This document shows positions 51,883 to 59,926 of a stretch of DNA of 64,000 bases, in pieces. Position 1 is the first letter of the stretch; the number at the start of each line of letters is the position of its first letter. Both the position numbers and the translations under genes were made by a program. This DNA comes from Pimelobacter simplex (GTDB lineage Bacteria > Actinomycetota > Actinomycetes > Propionibacteriales > Nocardioidaceae), in NCBI RefSeq assembly GCF_900114845.1, contig NZ_FOUK01000004.1, forward strand, positions 434,001 through 498,000, given 5' to 3'. A model generated the notes under the pieces. That model searched no databases. It was not told the origin of the DNA and saw only the letters and a list, made by a program, of their open reading frames with translations.

Positions 51883-53259
51883 CTAGGCGAGCACCTTGCC
51901 CGGGTTCATCAGCCCCAGCGGGTCGAAGGCGGCCTTGACCGCGCGCTGGAGGGCCATGGCGTCCGGGCCGACCTGGCGCTCGAGCCAGTCCCGCTTCAGG
52001 ATGCCGACGCCGTGCTCGCCCGTGATGGTGCCGCCGAGCTCGAGGGCCGCGGCGAACACCTCGTCCGCCGCCGCGGCGACCGGGTCGGGGATGCCGGTGG
52101 CGCCGTGGTCGAAGACGAAGGTCGGGTGCAGGTTGCCGTCGCCGGCGTGGGCGACGGTCAGCACCGTCACCCCGTGCCTCGCGGCTGCGGCCTCGACCCG
52201 GCGGATCATCTCGGGCAGGCGCGAGACGGGGACGCCGACGTCCTCGACGAGGCACTGGCCGAGGCGTTCGGCGGCGGGGTAGGCGAGGCGGCGGATGGCG
52301 AGGAGCTCGTCGGCCTCGGCCGGGTCGTCCGAGACGGCGGGCTCGTCGACGGCGCCGGCGGCGGTGCAGAGGGTGGCGACGAGGGCGGCGTCGTCGGGCA
52401 GCCGCCCGTCGACCTGGACGACGAGCATGGCCTCGATGCCGGAGAGGCCCATCCGCTTCCAGGTGTCGATCGAGCGCAGGGTGGTGCCGTCGAGCAGCTC
52501 CATCAGCAGGACGTCGGGCCCGGCGGCGACGATCTGGGCGACGGCGGCGCCGGCGGCCTCGAGGGAGCCGAAGGCCGCCACGATGGTCGCCGGCGGGACG
52601 ACGGGGCGCCGGTGCAGGCGGACGGTGGCGGCGGTGATCACGCCGAGCGTCCCCTCGGAGCCGACGAGGAGGCCGGTCAGGTCGTAGCCGGCGACGTTCT
52701 TCGTGGTGGCCGCTCCGGTCTCGACGACGCGCCCGTCGGCGAGCACGACCTCGAGCCCGAGCACCGACTGGCGGGTGACGCCGTACTTCACGCAGCGCAG
52801 GCCGCCGGCGTTGGTGGCGACGTTGCCGCCGATCGTGGAGATCTCGAAGCTCGACGGGTCCGGCGCGTACATCAGGCCGTGCTCGGCGGCGGCGCGGTCG
52901 AGGTGCGCGTTGACGACGCCCGCCTCGACCACGGCGACCCGGTCGAGCGGGTCGAGGGAGCGGATCGCGTTCATCGCCTCGGTGGAGAGCACGAGGCAGC
53001 CGTCGACGGCGCTGGCGCCGCCGGCCAGGCTGGTCCCGGCGCCGCGTGGCACCACCGGCACGCCGTACGACGACGCGAGCCGCAGCGCCGTCGCGACGTC
53101 GGCGGTGGTCCGCGGCAGCACCGCGGCGGCGGGCATCCCGCCCGGGACGACGGTCGCCATGTCCTGCCGGTACGACGTCAGGAGGTCGCCGTCGGTGACC
53201 ACCCGGCAGCGTCCGCCGAGCTCGTCGACCAGCGCCGCGACGAAGGGTGAAGTGCTCAC
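51883..53259 (-). CDS. FAD-linked oxidase (GlcD/D-lactate dehydrogenase-like)
   Basis: 458 aa. The PCMH-type FAD domain has VVPRGAGTSLAGGASA and FEISTIGGNVATNAGG. The C-terminal FAD-linked oxidase domain has HAGDGNLHPTF and GEHGVGILKRDWL. The family includes glycolate oxidase GlcD, D-lactate dehydrogenase and 2-hydroxyglutarate dehydrogenases, all oxidising a 2-hydroxy acid. The GTG overlaps the P450 stop by 4 bases, so it belongs to the P450 unit and may oxidise a hydroxy acid arising from the same substrate. Confidence 0.9.
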   Translation of the reverse strand: MSTSPFVAALVDELGGRCRVVTDGDLLTSYRQDMATVVPGGMPAAAVLPRTTADVATALRLASSYGVPVVPRGAGTSLAGGASAVDGCLVLSTEAMNAIRSLDPLDRVAVVEAGVVNAHLDRAAAEHGLMYAPDPSSFEISTIGGNVATNAGGLRCVKYGVTRQSVLGLEVVLADGRVVETGAATTKNVAGYDLTGLLVGSEGTLGVITAATVRLHRRPVVPPATIVAAFGSLEAAGAAVAQIVAAGPDVLLMELLDGTTLRSIDTWKRMGLSGIEAMLVVQVDGRLPDDAALVATLCTAAGAVDEPAVSDDPAEADELLAIRRLAYPAAERLGQCLVEDVGVPVSRLPEMIRRVEAAAARHGVTVLTVAHAGDGNLHPTFVFDHGATGIPDPVAAAADEVFAAALELGGTITGEHGVGILKRDWLERQVGPDAMALQRAVKAAFDPLGLMNPGKVLA

Positions 53260-54434
53260 GCCGGGACGATACGCACGGGCAGCGACGACAGGCCGCGCAG
53301 GGTGTTGTGCAGGAAGGGCACCGGCTCGCCGGCGGGCTCGATCGAGCGCACCCGCTTGGCGAGCTCGCCGAACAGGACCTCCATCTCCAGGCGGGAGACG
53401 GGCTGCCCGACGCACTGGTGGATGCCCATCCCGAACGTGAGGTGGCCGCCCGCCTCGCGCTCGATCCGGTACTGGTCGGCGTCCGGGCCGAAGCGGTCGA
53501 CGTCGCGGTTGGCGGCGCCGGGGAAGACGATGAGCTTGCTGTCCTCGGGCAGCGTGAGGCCGCCGATCTCGACGTCGCGCGCCGTGGTCCGGAAGAACGA
53601 CTGGAAGGGCGACTCGAAGCGCAGCGCCTCGTCGATGGCGAACCTCGTCAGCCGCGGCGTCGCGTGCACGAGGTCCCACTGGTCCGGGTTCGCGACCAGG
53701 CAGCCGAGGGTGTTGCCGATGGCGATGACGGTGGTGTCGAGGCCCGCCGAGAGCAGCGCCCGGACCAGGACGGCGGCCTCCTCGGGCGCGATCGCGCCGG
53801 CGTCCGCGTGCGCCCAGATCTTGGCGCCGAGGCCGTCGGGGGACAGGTTCTCGCGGGCGCAGTTCTGCATCGTCCACTCGATGGTGTGCTCGCCGGCCCT
53901 CATGAAATACTCGTAGCGCGCGTCCTCGGGGCCGAACTGGGCGAAGTTCATGGCGCCGTGGGGGAGCAGGTTCTCGGCGCGGCCCTCGCGGGGGATGCCG
54001 ACCGCGTCGCCGAACACCCGGATGGGGAACAGCTCGGCGAGGTCGGTGATCGCGTCGAACTCGCGCAGGTCGAGCAGCTGGTCGACCAGCGGGGTGGCGA
54101 ACTCCTGGAAGCCCGCGCGCAGCGGCCGCATGTTGCGGGGGCTGATCACGTCGGCCATCGCGGCCCGCAGCGGCGTGTGCATCGGCGGGTCGGAGTCGAG
54201 GATGCCGGGCTTCCGCCACGGCGGCTGGTGGTGGTAGTTGCGCGGGCCCACGCCCGCGCCGGAGATGAAGGTCTCGTGGTCGACGAGGATCTCGCGCACC
54301 TCGGCGAACCGGGTGAACGCCGCGACGTCGTACTTGTCGAGCCAGACGGCGGGACCGGCCTCGCGCATCCGCTGGAAGAGCGGGTACGGGTCCGTGAGGT
54401 TCGCGTCGTCGTACGGGTCGTCGGCAAGGTGCAT
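53256..54434 (-). CDS. Cytochrome P450, CYP199-like
   Basis: 392 aa soluble P450. The I-helix is SAGLDTT (229-235), the ExxR is EALR (269-272), and the heme-binding motif is FGMGIHQCVGQ with Cys341. The stretch ESPFQSFFRTTARDVEIGG and the heme region resemble, from memory, the CYP199A family, which demethylates para-methoxybenzoates. Electrons could come from the reductase encoded at 56176. The divergent lyase, reductase and mycothiol formaldehyde dehydrogenase suggest that it removes a methyl group as formaldehyde. The exact substrate is unknown. Confidence 0.9.
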   Translation of the reverse strand: MHLADDPYDDANLTDPYPLFQRMREAGPAVWLDKYDVAAFTRFAEVREILVDHETFISGAGVGPRNYHHQPPWRKPGILDSDPPMHTPLRAAMADVISPRNMRPLRAGFQEFATPLVDQLLDLREFDAITDLAELFPIRVFGDAVGIPREGRAENLLPHGAMNFAQFGPEDARYEYFMRAGEHTIEWTMQNCARENLSPDGLGAKIWAHADAGAIAPEEAAVLVRALLSAGLDTTVIAIGNTLGCLVANPDQWDLVHATPRLTRFAIDEALRFESPFQSFFRTTARDVEIGGLTLPEDSKLIVFPGAANRDVDRFGPDADQYRIEREAGGHLTFGMGIHQCVGQPVSRLEMEVLFGELAKRVRSIEPAGEPVPFLHNTLRGLSSLPVRIVPA

Positions 54435-54466
54435 GGCGGGACGCTAGGAGCGCGCGGAAGGGCGGA

Positions 54467-54474
54467 ACAACGGA
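54467..54474. promoter_or_regulatory. Divergent promoter region with dyad
   Basis: The 101-bp gap between the P450 and lyase starts contains a small dyad: GGAAC and GTTCC in the segment just after the P450 start (about 54460-54480). It is a possible site for a shared regulator such as the AraC protein. No -35/-10 pair stands out. Confidence 0.3.
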
Positions 54475-54535
54475 GGTTCCCGTCCCATGAGAATGAGAAT
54501 TGCCGGGGGTCGGCGCGCTTCCCGACGATGGCTCC

Positions 54536-56179
54536 ATGACGCAGAACTCGCGGGTCGTCGTCCTCGGCGGCGCCCGGCTCTCCCTCACCGACCTCGTCGC
54601 CGTCGCCCGCCACGGTGCGCGCGTGGAGCTGGACGACGCCGTGGCCGACCGGCTGCGGGCGAGCCAGGAGTGGGTCGAGAGCGCCGGCCTGGAGCGCCCG
54701 ATCTACTCGATCAACACCGGCTTCGGCTCCCTCGCGGGGCGCCAGGCGTTCGCCGACCCGGCCGACGCCGCCGAGCTGTCGCGCCGCCTCGTGCTGAGCA
54801 ACGCCTCCGGCATCGGCCGGTACGTCGACACCGAGCTGGTCCGCGCGACCATGCTCATCCGCACGGTCAGCCTGCTGTCCGGGCACTCCGGCGTCCGTCC
54901 CGAGGTGGCCCGGCTCGTCGTCGACATGCTCAACGCGGGCGTGCACCCGGCGATCCCGGAGTACGGCTCGCTCGGTGCCTCCGGCGACCTGATCCCCCTC
55001 GCCCACCTCGCCCTGGTGATGACCAAGGGCGTCGCGGGCCGCGAGAGCGCCGAGGAGGACGTGCGCAACTCCGGCGAGGTGCTCGTCGACGGGCACGTCG
55101 TCCCGGGTGCGGAGGCGATGGCCGCCGCGGGCCTCGACCGGATCGCGCTCGCCGCCAAGGAGGGCCTGGCGCTCCTCAACGGGACGTCGTTCTCGTGCGC
55201 CCAGGTGGCGCTCGCGCTGCACGACGCGCAGACCCTGCTCGACACGAACATCATCACCGCCGCGATGTCGATCGAGGCGCTCAAGGGGTTCGGCGACGCG
55301 TTCATCGCCGAGCTGCACGAGGCGCGCGGCCAGGCCGGCCAGATCGAGGTCGCCGCCCGGATCCGCGGCCTGCTGGAGGGCGCCACGCTCACCGACGGCG
55401 ACCGCGACCACGACCCGGTCCGGCAGCCGCCGCAGGACGCGTACTCGCTGCGCTGCGTCCCCCAGGTGCTCGGCCCGATCATCGACACGCTCCGCTTCGT
55501 GTCCGGCCTCGTCGAGAACGAGATGAACGCGGCGACCGACAACCCGCTGATCTTCCCCGCGCTGCCGCGCCCCCTCAAGGCGGTCTCGGGCGGCAACTTC
55601 CACGCCGAGTACATGGCGTTCGCCGCGGACTTCCTCAGCATCGCGGTCACCGAGATCGGCAACATCACCGAGCGCCGGCTCTTCCGGATGGACGACGGCA
55701 CGCTCAACCGCGGCCTGCCGGACATGCTCGTCAACAGCGAGCAGGTCGGCATGGACTGCGGCTACATGCTGCCGCAGTACCTCGCCGCGGCACTGGTCTC
55801 CGACTGCAAGACGCTCGCGCACCCCGACTCCGTCGACTCGATCCCCACCTGCGCCAACCAGGAGGACCACGTCTCGATGGCCAACAACGCCGGCCGGCAC
55901 GCCCGCCAGGTCGTCGCCAACATCGAGGCCGTCGTCGCGATCGAGCTGCTCATGGCCGCGCAGGCGCTCGACCTGCGGATCCTCCAGGACGAGGTCACCG
56001 AGGCCGGCCTGGCGCCGTCCAGCCGCGCGGTGCGGGCGCTCGTGCGAGCGTCGTCCGACAAGCAGGGGCAGCCGGTCGCGCACCTCACCCAGGACCGCGT
56101 GCTCTACCCGTGGCTGCGCCGCGCGGTCGAGCTCGTGCACTCCGGCGCCGTGGTCGCGACCGTGGCGGAGCTGTCGTGA
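54536..56179 (+). CDS. MIO-type aromatic/histidine ammonia-lyase-like enzyme
   Basis: 547 aa. The MIO cofactor is formed from Ala148-Ser149-Gly150 in GSLGASGDLIPLAH. The catalytic Tyr57 lies in YSINTGFG, and Tyr302/Arg306 in QDAYSLRCVPQ. Glu443 in NQEDHVSM marks the histidine ammonia-lyase branch. However, the specificity pair that reads Ser-His in HutH (SHAAG) is Ser88-Asn89 here, so histidine is probably not the substrate. It should remove ammonia from an aromatic or imidazole amino acid to give an arylacrylate. The stop overlaps the reductase start by 4 bases. Slightly longer than HutH (about 510). Confidence 0.9.
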   Translation: MTQNSRVVVLGGARLSLTDLVAVARHGARVELDDAVADRLRASQEWVESAGLERPIYSINTGFGSLAGRQAFADPADAAELSRRLVLSNASGIGRYVDTELVRATMLIRTVSLLSGHSGVRPEVARLVVDMLNAGVHPAIPEYGSLGASGDLIPLAHLALVMTKGVAGRESAEEDVRNSGEVLVDGHVVPGAEAMAAAGLDRIALAAKEGLALLNGTSFSCAQVALALHDAQTLLDTNIITAAMSIEALKGFGDAFIAELHEARGQAGQIEVAARIRGLLEGATLTDGDRDHDPVRQPPQDAYSLRCVPQVLGPIIDTLRFVSGLVENEMNAATDNPLIFPALPRPLKAVSGGNFHAEYMAFAADFLSIAVTEIGNITERRLFRMDDGTLNRGLPDMLVNSEQVGMDCGYMLPQYLAAALVSDCKTLAHPDSVDSIPTCANQEDHVSMANNAGRHARQVVANIEAVVAIELLMAAQALDLRILQDEVTEAGLAPSSRAVRALVRASSDKQGQPVAHLTQDRVLYPWLRRAVELVHSGAVVATVAELS

Positions 56180-57120
56180 GCAGCGACGTCCGGGTCCGGG
56201 TCGCGGCTGCCCGCCAGGTCGCGGAGCGGGTCCGCGAGCTGGTCCTCGCCCCGGCCAACGGGACGCCGCTGCCGGGCTGGACGCCAGGTGCCCACGTCGA
56301 CCTCGTCCTCGCGCCCGACCTGGTCCGCTCCTACTCGCTGTGCTCGGCCCCCGGTGCGGACACCTGGCGGATCGCCGTGCTGGAGGAGTCGGCCGGCCGC
56401 GGCGGCTCCCGCCACGTGCACCACACCCTCGCGGTCGGGGACGAGCTGGTCACCTCGGCACCGCGCAACAACTTCGAGCTCGTGCTGGGGGCGCGGCCGG
56501 TGCTGCTCGTGTCCGGTGGCATCGGCGTCACGCCGATCCTCCCGATGGCCGCGGCCGCCGAGAAGGCCGGCGCCGACTGGCGGCTGCTGCACCTGGCCCG
56601 CAGCGAGGCCGCGGCGGCCTACGTCGACGAGCTCACGGCGTACGGCGACCGCGTGGTCCGCCACGTCGACACCGACGGCGGCCCGCTCGACCTCGCTGCC
56701 ACGCTCGACCGGCTCGGCGGGGCGGAGTCCGACGTGTACGCCTGCGGCCCCGCGCCGCTGCTCGCCGCGCTGGAGGACTACGCCGCGGCCCGCCCCGGCA
56801 CCCGGCTCGTCCTGGAGCGGTTCACCGGCTCGGGCGACGCGGTGCGCGAGGGCGACCACGCGTTCGTCGTCGAGATCGCCGACGGCACCGAGATCCCGGT
56901 CGCCGCCGACCAGACCATGCTCGAGGCGCTCACCGAGGCTGGCATCCGGGTGCTCAGCTCGTGCCAGGAGGGCGTGTGCGGGACCTGCGAGACCGTCGTC
57001 CTGGAGGGCGAGCCGGACCACCGCGACCACGTCCTCGGTGACGACGAACGGGCGAGTGGTGAGATGGTCATGCCGTGCGTGTCGCGATGCCGTGGCGCGC
57101 GGATCGTTCTGGATCTCTGA
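56176..57120 (+). CDS. Phthalate dioxygenase reductase-type ferredoxin reductase
   Basis: 314 aa in three domains. The flavin domain has RSYSLCSAP, the NAD domain has VSGGIGVTPILPMA and ACGPAPLL, and the C-terminal plant-type [2Fe-2S] ferredoxin has Cys263, Cys268, Cys271 and Cys301 (SSCQEGVCGTCET). Such reductases (PDR/VanB) feed electrons from NADH to Rieske oxygenases or to P450s. No Rieske oxygenase is nearby, so the CYP199-like P450 is the natural partner. Coupled to the lyase by a GTGA overlap. Confidence 0.92.
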   Translation: MSSDVRVRVAAARQVAERVRELVLAPANGTPLPGWTPGAHVDLVLAPDLVRSYSLCSAPGADTWRIAVLEESAGRGGSRHVHHTLAVGDELVTSAPRNNFELVLGARPVLLVSGGIGVTPILPMAAAAEKAGADWRLLHLARSEAAAAYVDELTAYGDRVVRHVDTDGGPLDLAATLDRLGGAESDVYACGPAPLLAALEDYAAARPGTRLVLERFTGSGDAVREGDHAFVVEIADGTEIPVAADQTMLEALTEAGIRVLSSCQEGVCGTCETVVLEGEPDHRDHVLGDDERASGEMVMPCVSRCRGARIVLDL

Positions 57121-57138
57121 GAGAGGGAGCAACCACAG

Positions 57139-58254
57139 ATGAGTCAGCAGGTGAAGGCCGTCGTCGCTCGTACGAAGGGCGCCCCGGTCGAGGTCGTGAC
57201 GATCAACGTGCCGGACGCCGGTCCGGGCGAGGCGGTGGTGAAGGTCTTGTCGTGCGGGGTGTGCCACACCGACCTCCACTACCGCGAGGGTGGGATCAAC
57301 GACGACTTCCCGTTCCTGCTGGGCCATGAGGCCTCCGGGATCGTGGAGGCCGTCGGTCCCGACGTGACGTCGGTGGCCGTGGGTGACTTCGTGGTGCTGA
57401 ACTGGCGGGCGGTGTGCGGGGAGTGTCGTGCGTGCAAGCGGGGTGAGGCGCAGTACTGCTTCGCCACTCACAACGCCAAGCAGAAGATGACGCTGGCTGA
57501 TGGGCCGGACGCCGGGACCGAGCTGTCGCCGGCGCTGGGCATCGGGGCGTTCGCGGAGAAGACCCTGGTCGCGGCGGGTCAGTGCACGAAGGTCGACCCG
57601 TCGGCTCGTCCGGCCGCCGTCGGCCTGCTGGGCTGCGGCGTGATGGCGGGTATCGGTGCGGCGATCAACACGGGTGCGATCACGCGCGGGAAGTCGATCG
57701 CGGTGATCGGCTGCGGCGGTGTGGGTGTGGCTGCGATCGCGGGTGCGGCGCTGGCGGGTGCGTCCCCGATCATCGCGGTCGACATCGACGCGAAGAAGCT
57801 CGAGAAGGCGAAGTCGATGGGCGCGACCCACACGGTCGACTCCTCGAAGGTCGACCCGGTCGAGGAGATCAAGCGGATCTGTGCGGAGACCTACGAGGGT
57901 GCTGAGGGTGCCGATGTCGTGGTCGAGGCCGTGGGCCGTCCGGAGACGTGGAAGCAGGCGTTCTACGCCCGTGACCTGGCCGGCACGGTGGTCCTGGTCG
58001 GCGTCCCGACGCCGGACATGAAGGTCCCCGACCTGCCGTTGATCGACGTGTTCGGTCGTGGGGGTGCGCTGAAGTCGTCGTGGTACGGCGACTGCCTGCC
58101 CAGCCGGGACTTCCCGATGCTGGTCGACCTGTACCGGCAGGGCCGGCTGGACCTGGATGCGTTCGTGACCGAGGAGATCGGTATCGACGACATCGAGGCC
58201 GCCTTCGAGCGGATGCACCACGGCGACGTCCTGCGCTCGGTCGTGGTCCTGTGA
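57139..58254 (+). CDS. mscR: S-(hydroxymethyl)mycothiol dehydrogenase
   Basis: 371 aa zinc MDR dehydrogenase. Catalytic ligands are Cys42 (GVCHTD), His63 (GHEASG) and Cys174 (LLGCGV). The structural zinc set is Cys93, 96, 99 and 107. The NAD motif is IGCGGVGVAAIAGA. The pattern is the actinobacterial mycothiol-dependent formaldehyde dehydrogenase/S-nitrosomycothiol reductase. It oxidises the formaldehyde-mycothiol adduct to S-formylmycothiol. It belongs to the lyase/reductase operon (18-base gap with ribosome binding site). Codons ending in T or G (ggt, gct, gtg) are visibly commoner than in its neighbours. Confidence 0.92.
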   Translation: MSQQVKAVVARTKGAPVEVVTINVPDAGPGEAVVKVLSCGVCHTDLHYREGGINDDFPFLLGHEASGIVEAVGPDVTSVAVGDFVVLNWRAVCGECRACKRGEAQYCFATHNAKQKMTLADGPDAGTELSPALGIGAFAEKTLVAAGQCTKVDPSARPAAVGLLGCGVMAGIGAAINTGAITRGKSIAVIGCGGVGVAAIAGAALAGASPIIAVDIDAKKLEKAKSMGATHTVDSSKVDPVEEIKRICAETYEGAEGADVVVEAVGRPETWKQAFYARDLAGTVVLVGVPTPDMKVPDLPLIDVFGRGGALKSSWYGDCLPSRDFPMLVDLYRQGRLDLDAFVTEEIGIDDIEAAFERMHHGDVLRSVVVL

Positions 58255-58859
58255 CAGCGCGGGTCGACCACGCGGTCACCTCGGGCACGTTCAGCCTCGA
58301 CGGCGAGACCTTCGACGTCGACAACAACGTGTGGGTGGTGGGCGACGACGTCGAGTGCGTCGTGATCGACGCCCCGCACAGCGTCTCGGACATCGTGAAG
58401 GTGGTCGGGGACCGCAAGGTCAAGGCGATCATCTGCACCCACGCCCACGACGACCACGTCCGCGTGGCGCCGGCGCTGCGCGAGAAGGTGGTCGCGCCGA
58501 TCCTGCTGCACCCCGACGACAAGGTCCTCTGGGAGCTCACGCACACCGACCACCTCTGGGACGTCGACCTGGCCGACGGCCAGACCCTCGAGGTCGCCGG
58601 CACCACCCTCCAGGTGATCCACACGCCCGGCCACGCGCCGGGCGCGGTGTGCCTCTACGCCCCCGACCTGGGCTGCGTGTTCACCGGCGACACCCTGTTC
58701 CAGGGTGGCCCCGGCGCGACCGGCCGCTCGCACAGCGACCGCGGCACGCTCGAGTCGTCGATCCGGACCAAGCTGTTCTCGCTCCCGGGCGAGACCGTCG
58801 TCCACACCGGGCACGGGGACGACACGACCATCGCGGCCGAGCAGGTCCTGCTCGGGTAA
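58251..58859 (+). CDS. MBL-fold hydrolase, probable S-formylmycothiol hydrolase
   Basis: 202 aa with the full metal motif THAHDDH (His64, His66, Asp68, His69), then HTPGHAPG and GDTLFQGG. It resembles glyoxalase II-type hydrolases. A similar gene follows mscR in mycobacteria (Rv2260 after Rv2259), so it probably splits S-formylmycothiol to formate and mycothiol. The GTG overlaps the mscR stop by 4 bases. Reaction by context, not shown directly. Confidence 0.83.
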   Translation: MTARVDHAVTSGTFSLDGETFDVDNNVWVVGDDVECVVIDAPHSVSDIVKVVGDRKVKAIICTHAHDDHVRVAPALREKVVAPILLHPDDKVLWELTHTDHLWDVDLADGQTLEVAGTTLQVIHTPGHAPGAVCLYAPDLGCVFTGDTLFQGGPGATGRSHSDRGTLESSIRTKLFSLPGETVVHTGHGDDTTIAAEQVLLG

Positions 58860-58963
58860 CACGCTGTCCACCGTGCTGGACGCCGGTTGTCGTCGCGACA
58901 CGCCGTGAATTCGGCGTGTCCGGCGACGACAGGCGCCGGGTAGTGCGGCGGACAGCGTGTTAC
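58856..58963. repeat. 108-bp imperfect hairpin between convergent genes
   Basis: Outer arms GTAACACGCTGTCC (58856-58869) and their complement (58950-58963) are perfect. The inner stem uses GTCGTCGC and GACACGCCG (58897-58905) against CGGCGTGTC (58912-58920) around TGAATT. It starts at the MBL stop codon and probably ends transcription from both sides. It has the same style as the family 2 elements but a different sequence. Confidence 0.7.
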
Positions 58964-59009
58964 AGCACCTCCGCCAGCCAGCGACGGCCGCCGGCCGCCG
59001 GCCCGCTCG

Positions 59010-59771
59010 CTACGAGCTGACCCGCAGCATCCCCCGCAGCTCACCCAGCACGTCGTCGTCGAGCCCCAGCCCGTCCCGCAGGTACGACGTCCGCCCGCCG
59101 AAGTGCCGGTCCACGGCCGTCCAGGCGGCGTCGAGGTACTCGGTGGCGACGACCAGGGTGGGCTCGTAGACGGCGACCGCGTCGGGGCCGAGGTGGGTGG
59201 CGATCTCCGCCTCCACCCGGGCCCGGCTCGCGGCGCTGCGGGCGTTGGTGAGCAGGTAGTCGCTCTCGATCGTCGGGTCGTCGACGCCGGCGATGTGGAG
59301 CAGGAGGGCGGAGACCCAGCCGGTGCGGTCCTTGCCGGCCGAGCAGTGGAAGAGCTGGGGGCCGCCGGTGGCGAGCTGGCGCAGGACGCCGCCGAAGGCG
59401 GTGCGCGAGCGGTCCTCGGTGACGAAGGTCCGGTAGACGTCGTCCATCAGGGCGACGGCGTCCTCGCGGCGCTCCAGGCCGGACATCCGCTCCATGGGGA
59501 TGCCGATGGCGTCGAAGTGGAGCGGCTCGGCGCCCGGGACGGCGGGGTCCGGGTGCAGGTCGACCTCGGTGGGGGAGCGCAGGTCGATCACGGCGCGCAG
59601 CCCGATCGCGCCGAGCCGGCCGTGGTCGTCGTCGGTCAGGCGCAGGTCGTTGGAGCGGTAGAAGACGCCGGTGCGCAGCCGCGCGCCGTCGGTGGTGGCG
59701 TAGCCGCTGCCGGCGACGTCGCGGAAGTTGTCGGCCGACGCCAGGCGCAGGTACTCCTCGTCCGTGCTCAC
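59010..59771 (-). CDS. Tyrosine/lipid phosphatase (PtpB-like DSP)
   Basis: 253 aa. The loop HCSAGKDRTG supplies the catalytic Cys and Arg of the CX5R motif, and the N-terminal DNFRDVAG and the segment FYRSNDLRLTDDD followed by DLRSPTE are typical of the MptpB/PtpB group. It dephosphorylates phosphotyrosine or phosphoinositides. Started at the GTG at 59771, where AGGG is well placed; a TTG at 59777 is possible. Monocistronic and convergent with the MBL gene. Confidence 0.9.
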   Translation of the reverse strand: MSTDEEYLRLASADNFRDVAGSGYATTDGARLRTGVFYRSNDLRLTDDDHGRLGAIGLRAVIDLRSPTEVDLHPDPAVPGAEPLHFDAIGIPMERMSGLERREDAVALMDDVYRTFVTEDRSRTAFGGVLRQLATGGPQLFHCSAGKDRTGWVSALLLHIAGVDDPTIESDYLLTNARSAASRARVEAEIATHLGPDAVAVYEPTLVVATEYLDAAWTAVDRHFGGRTSYLRDGLGLDDDVLGELRGMLRVSS

Positions 59772-59848
59772 GAGCAAACCCTAGGCGGCGGCGCCAGGGG
59801 AGGTGCCGGCCGGTCCTGGTCGCTTGTGGCTGCGCTCCGGCAAGCGGT

Positions 59849-59867
59849 GAGACAGGCGGAGTGTCTC
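59849..59867. promoter_or_regulatory. Inverted repeat between phosphatase and PLD-like genes
   Basis: GAGACA (59849-59854) and TGTCTC (59862-59867) form a perfect 6-bp dyad with 7-bp spacing in the 155-bp divergent gap. A second small dyad CGCTTG/CAAGCG lies at 59821-59846. Possible operator. Confidence 0.35.
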
Positions 59868-59926
59868 GTTGTGTCGGAGGGATGGCATACGCTCACGGCA
59901 CCCCCCAATGAAGAGAGGAACACCAC

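Noticed and set aside
54500..54535. Earlier GTG/ATG start for the ammonia-lyase
   Set aside because: The extra 12 residues do not resemble the family N-terminus; the ATG at 54536 begins MTQNSRVVVLGG as expected.
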